DNA of 64,000 nt from Halorubrum sp. CSM-61 (GTDB lineage Archaea; Halobacteriota; Halobacteria; Halobacteriales; Haloferacaceae): positions 46,866-110,865 of the forward strand of contig NZ_RJJW01000003.1 of the NCBI RefSeq assembly GCF_003781945.1, given 5' to 3'. Position numbers and translations under genes: made by a program. The notes under the pieces were generated by a model. It was given only the letters and a program-made list of their open reading frames with translations. It was not told where the DNA came from and did no database searches. Position 1 is the first letter of the stretch. Every line of letters starts with the position of its first letter. This document shows, in pieces, positions 9,585 to 17,622 of the stretch.

Positions 9585-10970
9585 TCACTCGTTTCGTTCG
9601 GGTTCCCGCGGTTCAGAGCGTCCGCTACCGTCCCCCAGCGCCTCGAGGTCGTCGTTGATGTCCGCGCCGGAGCTCTCGCCCGGGAGAATGTCCCCGAGGG
9701 CCGCGCCGAACGACGCGACGGTCCAGACGACGCTGACGCGCGCCAACGCCACGAGGGGGTCTTCCCAGTTGTCGACCCGTCCCCACATGGTCATAAGCGA
9801 GGCCGCGGTGAGGAACGACACCAGTGCCGTTCCGACCAGCCGGCGCGGGATGAACCCGAGGAGGGGCCGCGACACCTTGACGTCCTTCGGCCCGGCCCAG
9901 TAGACGAGCGCGAGGATCATCAGGAGGACGAACGCGACGTTGACGAGGAAGTAGACGGGGAAGAGCCCGACGCGGAACGAGAGGAAGAACTCCGCGATGT
10001 CGAAGACGCCGTCCTCCACCAGAAACGGGATCGAGAAGAACACGCTCCCGACGAACGCCTCCGCGATGTCCCGAGAGGTGTACTTCTGGATCGTGTCGTC
10101 GACGGCGTCTTCCAGCGTCGCCGCGATCGCCTCCTCTCTGATCCGGTTCACCCGTCGGCGTTCCGCGAAGTCGCCGACGATCGCTTCGAGGTCGTCGAAC
10201 TCCTCGTGGAGCGCGTCCATGAGCGCGCCGTCGCTCAACCCCCGGACCGCCTCCGACCGCTCCTCGATAGCGGTCGGTTCGACGCCGTCCGTCGTTTGCG
10301 TCTGTGAGAGCCCGGGCCCGGTGGACCGCTCCGGTGAGGAAATCTCCGGTGTGGTGTCGCTGTCTGCGAGGATGTCACCGAGCGCCGCGCCCAACGTGCC
10401 GACGGTCCAGAGAACGGTGATCCGGGAGATCGCCTCGACCGGCGACTGCCAGCCGTTCACTCGCCCCCAAGCGGTCATCAACAGCGCCGCGACGACGAAC
10501 GAGACGGTGAGCGTCATGAACAGCCGGACCGGGATCCGCCCGAAGAGGAGCGCCGTTTCGTCGGTGTTCCGCCCGGTCCACTCCAGCAACGCGTACGTCA
10601 TGAACACGACGAACAGCGTGTTCATGATAAGAAACACCGGAACGCCGCGGACGGTGAACCCGAAGAGGTGGTTCGCGATGTCGAAGACGCCGTCCTCGAC
10701 GAGGAGCGGCGAGGCGAAGATGACGCTCCCGACGAACGCCTCGGCGGCGTCGCGGGCCCGGAGATCGCGGGTCCCGGAGTCGATCAGTCCTCGGTCGTGC
10801 GCTTCCACGAGCAGCTGCTTGACGTCTAACACCTCGTCTCGGGTCTCGGAGACCTCGCCTTCGCTCGTCAGGTCCGACAGGTCGGCGAACAGATCCTCGA
10901 TAGTGGCGGGCGATCCGTCCTCTTCGGGGTCCGCTTCGTCGGGGTCCGTCGATGGCGATACGTCTGACAT
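9585..10970 (-). CDS. Internally duplicated DUF2391-like membrane protein
   Basis: The 461-residue protein consists of two homologous halves. Each half contains AEAFVGSV(I/F)F, LVEDGVFDIA, a hydrophobic run, an MT(A/M)WGRV motif and WTV..(L/F)GAALGDIL. Roughly three to four membrane segments are seen per half, and the linker between halves is charged. It resembles the DUF2391 family of putative integral membrane proteins, of unknown function, but present as a tandem fusion. It has no obvious operon partner. Confidence 0.8.
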   Translation of the reverse strand: MSDVSPSTDPDEADPEEDGSPATIEDLFADLSDLTSEGEVSETRDEVLDVKQLLVEAHDRGLIDSGTRDLRARDAAEAFVGSVIFASPLLVEDGVFDIANHLFGFTVRGVPVFLIMNTLFVVFMTYALLEWTGRNTDETALLFGRIPVRLFMTLTVSFVVAALLMTAWGRVNGWQSPVEAISRITVLWTVGTLGAALGDILADSDTTPEISSPERSTGPGLSQTQTTDGVEPTAIEERSEAVRGLSDGALMDALHEEFDDLEAIVGDFAERRRVNRIREEAIAATLEDAVDDTIQKYTSRDIAEAFVGSVFFSIPFLVEDGVFDIAEFFLSFRVGLFPVYFLVNVAFVLLMILALVYWAGPKDVKVSRPLLGFIPRRLVGTALVSFLTAASLMTMWGRVDNWEDPLVALARVSVVWTVASFGAALGDILPGESSGADINDDLEALGDGSGRSEPREPERNE

Positions 10971-11036
10971 CCCGTACTGACACCCACGCTTCGTTCAGAA
11001 AAATAGATGGGTGATCGGGAGGCGTCGAGACGCGAT

Positions 11037-11276
11037 TCAGTCGTCCCCGGCGACGGGTGGCTGTTCCTCGAGACGGATTCGCGTCCGCGACGAGATGCCG
11101 CGCAGCGCCAATACGAGTGCCGTGCCGGCGATACCTCCGATTTCCCCCGCGAGTGCCGACAGCGCCGCGGAGACGCCGACCGCCTCGCCGCGGAGCTCCG
11201 CCGGAGCGATCCGGGTCACGATGGTCCCGGCGGTCCCGAGCACGCCGAACGTGAGCCGATCGGTGGGGGTTTTCAT
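11037..11276 (-). pseudogene. Possible remnant of a major facilitator transporter
   Basis: The 79-residue ORF reads like one internal piece of an MFS transporter. APAELRGEAVGVSAALSALAGEIGG resembles the loop and helix after TM10 of such carriers, flanked by a C-terminal TM-like segment. A full transporter would be about 400 residues, and no other part is visible on either side. It could be a small two-helix protein instead. I favour a decayed gene. Confidence 0.4.
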
Positions 11277-11403
11277 GTCTTCCGCCGACGCGTCGGCCGA
11301 TCAAAAAGTCGTGTGATTCGTCTGCGACCGTTCCCGCGTCCTCCGTTTCGATCGCGTTCGGAGCCGTGCCCAGCCGCGACGCCCGCTGCGATTTCGACTT
11401 CGG

Positions 11404-11661
11404 CTACGACTCCCGTTCCGGCTCCGGCGGTGCCGGATCGACGAGCGGGGAATCCTCGTTGACGCACTCGGGGCGACCGCAGACGCCGGCGTCGGCGCCG
11501 GCCCGCGAGACGCCGGCGTCGAGCGACTCGATGTCCCAGTCGACAACGTGGCCGGTCGCCGACTCGTGGTCGTCCACGGCGGTCCGGGCGTCGCGGAGCC
11601 GGTCGTACGTCGCCGCGAACGAGCAGTCGTCACACCGGACGGCGACGCGCGTTTCGTTCAT
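11404..11661 (-). CDS. Small haloarchaeal zinc-finger-like protein
   Basis: The 85-residue protein has CDDC near the N-terminus (residues 10-13) and CGRPEC near residue 61, with ESATGH between them, suggesting a Cys/His metal site. The composition is acidic. It resembles a conserved haloarchaeal family of unknown function (possibly DUF7542; name from memory). It lies just downstream of the oxidase operon on the same strand, separated by about 97 bases, so it may be separately transcribed. Confidence 0.7.
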   Translation of the reverse strand: MNETRVAVRCDDCSFAATYDRLRDARTAVDDHESATGHVVDWDIESLDAGVSRAGADAGVCGRPECVNEDSPLVDPAPPEPERES

Positions 11662-11758
11662 GGAGCCATCTGGCGCCGCGTCGGGATAACCGCCGGGGTC
11701 GTCGGCTCCGACGAAACGAAACCGCTCCGGCCGCCGGGTCGAAACGGACCGCGGCTCG

Positions 11759-11974
11759 CTACGCCGGCTCGTCGCCCTCGGGCTCGGTCCGCCAGCCGCC
11801 CTTGAGTACGACGACCCAGACCGCGAGGCCGGCGAGGACGAGGACGCCGGCCATGTACGGGATCAGCGGCAGCTCGATCCCGACGAAGTCGAGCACCGTC
11901 CGGATCTCGTAGACGATCACTCCGAAGATCGCGAGCGTCACGAGGAGGCCGCCGCGGGTCACGTCGGCGGTCAC
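11759..11974 (-). CDS. Small two-helix membrane protein of the ba3 oxidase operon (CbaC-like)
   Basis: The 71-residue protein starts with GTG at 11974, overlapping the subunit I stop (GTGA). It has two hydrophobic segments (VTLAIFGVIVYEIRTVLDF and AGVLVLAGLAVWVVVLKGG) and an acidic tail. Position and size match the small downstream gene seen in haloarchaeal cba operons. An accessory or structural role in the oxidase is inferred from the coupling, not from a recognised motif. Confidence 0.7.
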   Translation of the reverse strand: MTADVTRGGLLVTLAIFGVIVYEIRTVLDFVGIELPLIPYMAGVLVLAGLAVWVVVLKGGWRTEPEGDEPA

Positions 11975-13764
11975 CGGATCACCTCCACGAGCGAGGCCGC
12001 CGCGTCGGTGATCGCTCCGAGCGACGGCGTCGCCGCGTTCGCGAGCGCGTCGAGCGCGGGCGCGAACCACACCGGATACGTGCCGACGCCCGGCCCGAGC
12101 AACCCGCCGCGGTTGATGATCGCCGCCAGCGGGAGCGCGTACGCGAGGACGACCAACACCAGGGCGATGCCGACCCACAGCCCGAGATTATCGAGCACGC
12201 GGGGCGCATCGTCGGGTCCGGACAGCGCCGGGGGCAGCTCCTCGGCGAGTCCGGACACCTTCGGGTTCCCCATCGTGAGCACGAGGTTCCCGACGAACAG
12301 GACCGTCGAGACGAAAAGCAGCGTTCCGCCGATCGCGATCTGGACGTTGAGCTCCTCGAACCCGCCGAACATCACCGGGTAGTCGAACCCGGAGTACTCC
12401 GGCTCCGCGGTCCGCCGCGGGACGCCAAGGATTCCCTGCGCGTGCATCGCGTTCGACATCAGCGCCATACCGACGAACCAGACGACGACCTGGACGAGCC
12501 CGATCGACCGGCTGTAGATCGGCTTGTTGGTGATCTGCGGCCAGAGCCAGTAGGTAGCGGCCATGAAGGTGAGCGCGACCGCGGTCCCCACGGTGAGGTG
12601 GAAGTGGCCCGGGACCCAGATCGTGTTGTGGATCATGTAGTTGATGTTCATCCCGGCGTTCACCATCCCGGAGAAGCCGCCGGCGGCGAACATCAGTCCC
12701 GCGAGCATCATCCCCGTGAACGCCGGGTCGCGCCACGGGAGGTCGGTGAGCCAGCCGAGGAGACCGGTCCCGCCGCGCTGGCGGGCGCCGTACTCCACGC
12801 TCGCGACCACGGTGAACGCGGTGAGCAGGCTCGGCAACAGGAGGAACATCGTGTTCGTCATCGAGATGAACTTGAACCCCTCCGCGATCCCCGGGTCGAG
12901 GTACTGGTGGTGGATCCCGACCGGGGTCGAGAGCAGGAGGAACAGCACGAACACGACCCGGGCGAGGGGGTCGCTGAACAGCCGCCCGCCGGCGATCTTC
13001 GGGAGGACCGTGTACCACAGCAGGTACGCCGGCATCAGCCAGAAGTAGACGACGGGGTGGCCGAAGAACCAGAACAGCGTCCGGGTCAGCGTCGGGTTCA
13101 CCTGATCGATCAGGCCGAGCGACCACGGCAGCAGGAAGACCAGGACCGACGCCGCCACCGCGGACGACGCGATGTACCACATCGCCATCGTCGTCAACAC
13201 CATGAACGTCTGCAGGGGGATCCGATCGTCGGGGTGTTCCCGCTTCCACGCGAGCCACGTCCGGAAGTAGTCGGCGCCGGCGATCCACGAGCCGACGATG
13301 AACACGGCGAGCCCCGCGTAGAACATGGGGTGGGCCTGCAGCGGGGCGTAGAAGGTGAACAGCACGTCCGCGCTCATGTCGAGCGCGTCGGTGAAGCCGG
13401 CGAGGATCGAGATCCCGGTCATCGTCATCCCGGCTGCCATCAGCCCGTACCACGTCCACGTGATCCGGATGTCGATCAGCGGTCGGTCGAGGCTCCGCAC
13501 GACCGCCCACGTGAACAGCCCGACGAGGAAGAACGTCGTGAAGCTGAGCGCGAGGAACACGCCGTGTGCGGTGAGCGACGTGTAGTAGTCGGTAGAGGAG
13601 ATGAGCCCGCGGAACACGCCGGTCCGGTGGAGCGTCTGAATGATCCCGAATACCGCGCCCAGCGTGAGCGCGAGGAACGATCCGAGCAGGGCGGCGCGGA
13701 CGACCCGCGCCTCCGCGGGGAACTCGTCGGCGAAGGTCCGGTCGCCCTCGATCGCCTCGCTCAT
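11971..13764 (-). CDS. cbaA: b(a/o)3-type cytochrome c oxidase subunit I
   Basis: The 597-residue catalytic subunit of a terminal heme-copper oxidase reduces O2 at the membrane. Expected ligands are visible. H67 in LTAHGVFLAL and H389 are likely low-spin heme ligands. H236 and Y240 in FGHPVVYF, with H285/H286 in GIHHQY, would form the CuB site with the cross-linked Tyr. H387 in PGHFHLTVG is the probable high-spin heme ligand. About 12-13 TM segments are present. The sequence is closer to B-type (ba3) than A-type oxidases. Its start overlaps the subunit II stop by four bases. Confidence 0.94.
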   Translation of the reverse strand: MSEAIEGDRTFADEFPAEARVVRAALLGSFLALTLGAVFGIIQTLHRTGVFRGLISSTDYYTSLTAHGVFLALSFTTFFLVGLFTWAVVRSLDRPLIDIRITWTWYGLMAAGMTMTGISILAGFTDALDMSADVLFTFYAPLQAHPMFYAGLAVFIVGSWIAGADYFRTWLAWKREHPDDRIPLQTFMVLTTMAMWYIASSAVAASVLVFLLPWSLGLIDQVNPTLTRTLFWFFGHPVVYFWLMPAYLLWYTVLPKIAGGRLFSDPLARVVFVLFLLLSTPVGIHHQYLDPGIAEGFKFISMTNTMFLLLPSLLTAFTVVASVEYGARQRGGTGLLGWLTDLPWRDPAFTGMMLAGLMFAAGGFSGMVNAGMNINYMIHNTIWVPGHFHLTVGTAVALTFMAATYWLWPQITNKPIYSRSIGLVQVVVWFVGMALMSNAMHAQGILGVPRRTAEPEYSGFDYPVMFGGFEELNVQIAIGGTLLFVSTVLFVGNLVLTMGNPKVSGLAEELPPALSGPDDAPRVLDNLGLWVGIALVLVVLAYALPLAAIINRGGLLGPGVGTYPVWFAPALDALANAATPSLGAITDAAASLVEVIR

Positions 13765-14276
13765 TCGCCGTCACCCCCGTTCCTCCCGCCGTCGAACTCG
13801 GACTGGCTCACGACCTCCAGTTTCCCTTCCATCCCGTGGTGCGCGGCGCCGCAATACTCGTTACAGACGATCCCGTATTCGGCCGGGGCGTCGGTCTCGA
13901 CGGTGATCTCGGCGACCTCGCCCGGAACGACCATCGTGTTCGCGTTCGTCCCGGCCACCTCGAACCCGTGGATCACGTCCGCGGACGTGACGTAGAACGT
14001 AACCGTGCTGTTCGCCGGCACGACGATCGGGTCGGGCTGGAAGCCGAACTGGCGAGCGACGACGTACGCCTCGTACTCGGTTTCGCCCACCTGCTCGACT
14101 CGGGGCTCCGAGAACCGCTCGTCTTCGTCGATCCCGCCGGGATCGATCGCCGACTCGCCGTCGCTCACCATCGCAATGCCGGGACCGACGGCGCCGTAGG
14201 TGACGGAGCCGAGGAGGAAGAGGATCAAAAGCACCGACGCCGCCAGCCAGACCTTCTCGTAGGCGTGGATGTGCAT
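13761..14276 (-). CDS. cbaB: Cytochrome c oxidase subunit II, CuA-containing
   Basis: The 171-residue protein has one N-terminal TM helix (about 8-30) and an extracytoplasmic cupredoxin domain. The binuclear CuA site is complete: H103 in VIHGFEV, then C138, E140, C142, H146 and M149 in CNEYCGAAHHGM. It accepts electrons from a soluble donor, likely a halocyanin, and passes them to subunit I. It is the middle gene of the oxidase operon, coupled to cbaA by ATGA. Confidence 0.95.
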   Translation of the reverse strand: MHIHAYEKVWLAASVLLILFLLGSVTYGAVGPGIAMVSDGESAIDPGGIDEDERFSEPRVEQVGETEYEAYVVARQFGFQPDPIVVPANSTVTFYVTSADVIHGFEVAGTNANTMVVPGEVAEITVETDAPAEYGIVCNEYCGAAHHGMEGKLEVVSQSEFDGGRNGGDGE

Positions 14277-14283
14277 CCCGTGA

Positions 14284-14460
14284 TCACCCCACGACGATCA
14301 GATCGCGACCGAGGAACTCGATGTAGTAGATGTACACCCACGAAAGCACCAGGATAACGAAGTATATCCCGATGAGGGTGAGGGTCCCGATCGGATCGAA
14401 CTCCTCTGTGTCACCGCTCACGTCACTCGCTGACGCGTGTGCGGCCTCGTTTCGGCCCAT
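14284..14460 (-). CDS. Single-helix protein preceding ba3 oxidase subunit II
   Basis: The start at 14460 gives a 58-residue protein with one strong TM segment (LIGIYFVILVLSWVYIYYI) and an acidic N-terminus. An upstream in-frame ATG at 14478 would add six residues. It lies seven bases before cbaB and is the promoter-proximal gene of the operon. By position it is a candidate counterpart of the small subunit IIa of ba3 oxidases or a haloarchaeal CbaD/E protein; the sequence alone does not settle this. Confidence 0.65.
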   Translation of the reverse strand: MGRNEAAHASASDVSGDTEEFDPIGTLTLIGIYFVILVLSWVYIYYIEFLGRDLIVVG

Positions 14461-14557
14461 GGGTCGCGTTATCGACAAGGAACCATATAACGTCTACCCG
14501 TTCTCGGACCCTGAAAACACGGGCGTTATATATGTTCAGCCAACCGTTGGTTACGAC

Positions 14558-14761
14558 ATGAAATTCTCGCTCCAACAGGCCGTACTCCTCGTGCTCGGCG
14601 GGCTCGTCCCCGCGGCGGTGTTCATCGCGGACCGATCGGAGATCTACGTCGCGATCACGCTGGTGAACGTGCTGCTCATCTGGACGAGCCTCCGGATCGC
14701 GACCGGCGGAAGCATGCCCGGGTTCGGCGGCGGTGACGCGGCGGACTCCGAACACGCGTAG
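14558..14761 (+). CDS. Small two-helix membrane protein divergent from the oxidase operon
   Basis: The 67-residue protein has two hydrophobic segments (AVLLVLGGLVPAAVFIA and YVAITLVNVLLIWTSLRIA) and a Gly/Asp-rich tail. The ATG at 14558 lies about 30 bases after an AT-rich TATA-like GCGTTATATATG (14523-14534), which supports this start over upstream in-frame codons. It is transcribed away from the oxidase operon across a shared 97-base promoter region. Function unknown; an oxidase-associated role is inferred from position. Confidence 0.65.
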   Translation: MKFSLQQAVLLVLGGLVPAAVFIADRSEIYVAITLVNVLLIWTSLRIATGGSMPGFGGGDAADSEHA

Positions 14762-14848
14762 TCGCCCGGAACAGACGTCGAAGCAGCGGAGAATCGCGGT
14801 TACGGCGCGCCGATTCCGACCGAGGACCGGTCCCGGAAGCGAACACAC

Positions 14849-17287
14849 ATGCCACCCTGTACACTCTGTGACCTGCCGACCGGGGACGACCCCCATACGG
14901 CCCCGGACGTCGACGGGGAGTTCTGCTGTCGGGGCTGTCTCGCCGTCGCGCGGTCGCTCGGCGACGCCCAGGGGGATGACGGGATCGATCCCGGGCTCGA
15001 CGAGGTCGAGGAACGGCGGCCGGACGCGGAGCCGGGAGACGAGTTCGACGGCGAGACGGCGTTCCTTCACGTCGACGGCATGCACTGCGCGACCTGCGAG
15101 TCGTTCCTGGAGATGACGGCGGGCGAACAGCCCGGCGTCGCGGCCGCGGAGGCGAGCTACGCCACCGACACGATCCGGGTCGACTACGACCCCGACGCGG
15201 TCGGCGCCGACGAACTCCCCGAGCGCCTCTCGGTCGCCGGGTACTCGGCGAGCCACCGCGCGGACCCGGACTCGGAGGGCGACGACGCGGTCGTCCGGTT
15301 CCTGATCGGCGGCGGCTTCTTCGGGATGATGGCGATGCTGTGGTACGCCGTCTTCCTGTACCCCACCTACTTCGGCTACGATCCGTTCCTCGATCTGGGC
15401 GGGATCACGGGACTGTACCTGTTCACGCAGATCTGGGTGTTCGCCTCCATCGTCCTGTTTTACACGGGGTACCCCATCCTGCGGGGCGCCTACGTGAGCC
15501 TCCGCGCGCGACAGCCGAACATGGACCTGTTGGTGTCGCTCGCGGCGGTGAGTTCGTACTCGTACAGCACTCTCGCGATGTTTCTCGGCCGGACCGACCT
15601 CTACTTCGACGTGACGATCGCCGTCATCCTCGTGGTCACCGCCGGGAACCACTACGAGTCGCTGATCAAGCGGCGCGCGACCGGCGCCCTCTCGGAGCTG
15701 ACGACCGCGACCGGCCGCGAGGTCCGGACCGAGGCGGGCGAGACGGTCGCGGCGGACGCCGTGGATCCGGGCGATCGCCTGCTCGTGCGCCCCGGCGAGC
15801 GCGTCCCGTTCGACGGGACGATCGTCGAGGGGGCCGCCGCGGTCGACGAGGCCTTGGTCACCGGCGAGTCGCTCCCGGCGACGAAACGCGAGGGCGACGC
15901 GGTCCGGGGCGGCACCGTCGTCACCGACGCCCCGGTGGTCGTCGCGGTGGGCGAGGACGCGGAGAGCACCCTCGACACGCTCGTGCGGATGCTGTGGGAG
16001 ATCCAGAGCTCCCGGTCGGGGATACAGCGGCTCGTCGACAAGCTGGCGACGGTGTTCGTCCCCCTCGTCGTCGCCGTCGCGGTCCTCGCCGCCGGCGCGA
16101 CGCTCGCGCTCGGCGCCCCGCCCTCGGAGGCGGCGCTGGTCGGGCTCACGGTGCTCATCGTCTCGTGTCCGTGCGCGCTCGGGCTCGCGTCCCCGCTCGC
16201 GGTCGCGGCCGGGATCCGCGACGCGGCCCGGCGGGGGATCGTGATCGTCTCCGACGCCGTCTTCGAGGAAGCCACCGACGTCGACACGGTCGTGCTCGAC
16301 AAGACCGGGACCCTCACCGACGGGGAAATGCGACTGCTCGGCACCGAGACGGACGGAGCCGACCCCGAGACCGTTCGAGACCGGGCCGCGGCGTTGGAGC
16401 GCGCCTCGATCCATCCGATCGCGGAGGCGATCGTCGCGGGGGTAACGAGTCGCGGGGCGGGACGGGACCGCGAGGAGGACGCCGGTCGCCCGCCCGCGGC
16501 GACCGACGGCGGCGCGTCGGTCGCGACCCCGGCCGAACCGTCGCCAGCCGCCGCGGACGTAACGGTCACGGACAGGGGCGTCTTCGGCCGGATAGACGGC
16601 GACGAGGTCGTCGTCGGTCACCGCTCGCTGTTCGAGGGCGACGCGTGGGCCGTGCCCGAGTCGCTCGACGGGGCCGGCACGAAGGCCCGCGAGGCGGGTC
16701 GCGTCCCCGTGTACGTCGGCTGGGACGGGGCCGTCAGGGGGATGCTCGTCGTCGGCGACGAGGTGCGCGACGGCTGGGAGGCGGTCGTCGAGGACCTCGC
16801 GGCGGACGGGCGTCGGGTCGTCGTGCTCACCGGTGACTCGCCGGCCGCGGCCCGACAGTTCGAGGCGCATCCCGCGATCGACGAGACGTTCGCGGGGGTC
16901 CCGCCGGAGGCGAAGGCCGAGACGGTCCGCCGGCTGACCGCGACCGAACGCGTCGCCATGGTCGGCGACGGGAGCAACGACGCGCCCGCGCTCGCGGCGG
17001 CCGACATCGGCGTCTCCGTCGCCAGCGGGACCGATCTGGCGGTCGACGCCGCCGACGCCGTCCTGCTGGAGGACCGCCTGTCGGCGGTCCCGGAGCTGTT
17101 CGCGGTCACCCGCGGGACGAACCGCCGGCTCAAACAGAACCTCGGCTGGGCGCTCGTCTACAACGCGATCGCGGTTCCGATGGCCGTCTCGGGAGTCCTC
17201 AACCCGCTTTTCGCCGCGGCCGCGATGGCGACGAGCAGCCTCCTCGTGGTGTCAAACTCCGCGCGAACCGTTTATAAGGACGAGTAG
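14849..17287 (+). CDS. Heavy-metal (copper) translocating P-type ATPase, CcoI/FixI-like N-terminus
   Basis: The 812-residue pump starts with a Cys-rich metal-binding domain (CTLC at 4-7, CCRGC at 26-30) as in CcoI/FixI, then an HMA domain with GMHCATC (C80, C83). Core motifs are TGES (338-341), CPC (440-442), DKTGT (D484), HP (SIHP) and GDGSND. The P1B-1 motif set and the neighbouring oxidase suggest Cu+ export or Cu delivery to oxidase CuA/CuB. It follows the divergent small membrane gene by 87 bases. Confidence 0.92.
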   Translation: MPPCTLCDLPTGDDPHTAPDVDGEFCCRGCLAVARSLGDAQGDDGIDPGLDEVEERRPDAEPGDEFDGETAFLHVDGMHCATCESFLEMTAGEQPGVAAAEASYATDTIRVDYDPDAVGADELPERLSVAGYSASHRADPDSEGDDAVVRFLIGGGFFGMMAMLWYAVFLYPTYFGYDPFLDLGGITGLYLFTQIWVFASIVLFYTGYPILRGAYVSLRARQPNMDLLVSLAAVSSYSYSTLAMFLGRTDLYFDVTIAVILVVTAGNHYESLIKRRATGALSELTTATGREVRTEAGETVAADAVDPGDRLLVRPGERVPFDGTIVEGAAAVDEALVTGESLPATKREGDAVRGGTVVTDAPVVVAVGEDAESTLDTLVRMLWEIQSSRSGIQRLVDKLATVFVPLVVAVAVLAAGATLALGAPPSEAALVGLTVLIVSCPCALGLASPLAVAAGIRDAARRGIVIVSDAVFEEATDVDTVVLDKTGTLTDGEMRLLGTETDGADPETVRDRAAALERASIHPIAEAIVAGVTSRGAGRDREEDAGRPPAATDGGASVATPAEPSPAAADVTVTDRGVFGRIDGDEVVVGHRSLFEGDAWAVPESLDGAGTKAREAGRVPVYVGWDGAVRGMLVVGDEVRDGWEAVVEDLAADGRRVVVLTGDSPAAARQFEAHPAIDETFAGVPPEAKAETVRRLTATERVAMVGDGSNDAPALAAADIGVSVASGTDLAVDAADAVLLEDRLSAVPELFAVTRGTNRRLKQNLGWALVYNAIAVPMAVSGVLNPLFAAAAMATSSLLVVSNSARTVYKDE

Positions 17288-17320
17288 CGGACTTCGGGGA
17301 GACCGTGAGCGCATCTCCCG

Positions 17321-17563
17321 TTACGCCGCCGCGCCGACGTGCGGTTTGACCGCGCGCACGATGGCGTCCACGTCGTACTCGTCTTCCGTCTTGTCGAAGA
17401 CGACCTCGCCGTCGGCGCGCACGACGAACACGCCGTCGTCGCCGGTCACCAGCGCGACCTCGTCGATCCCCTCGCCGAACTGCTTTAAGATCGCCTCCGA
17501 GACGTCTTGCGCGCGATTCAACATGCCGCACGGGACGCAGTACTCGACCTCGATGCGGGTCAT
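17321..17563 (-). CDS. SelT/SelW/SelH-family redox protein (Rdx type)
   Basis: The 80-residue thioredoxin-like protein has the family motif YCVPCG (C9xxC12), with cysteine where animal selenoproteins have selenocysteine. EVVFDK and the C-terminal AIVRAVKPHVG helix fit the Rdx fold. A thiol redox role is expected. It sits convergent with the copper ATPase, 33 bases apart, within the oxidase assembly region. A part in Cu or thiol handling is only inferred. Confidence 0.88.
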   Translation of the reverse strand: MTRIEVEYCVPCGMLNRAQDVSEAILKQFGEGIDEVALVTGDDGVFVVRADGEVVFDKTEDEYDVDAIVRAVKPHVGAAA

Positions 17564-17622
17564 ACGTCCCCGCGTTCGTGCCGAACGAACTTAAAAACGC
17601 ACCGCGTACCGATCCCCGACCG

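Noticed and set aside
12442..13995. 517-codon plus-strand frame opposite oxidase subunits
   Set aside because: No family pattern; it is the antisense of cbaA/cbaB with shadow composition.
14423..16870. 815-codon open frame on the minus strand opposite the copper ATPase
   Set aside because: Arg/Asp/Glu-rich antisense shadow of a clear P-type ATPase; such frames are common in high-GC haloarchaeal genes.
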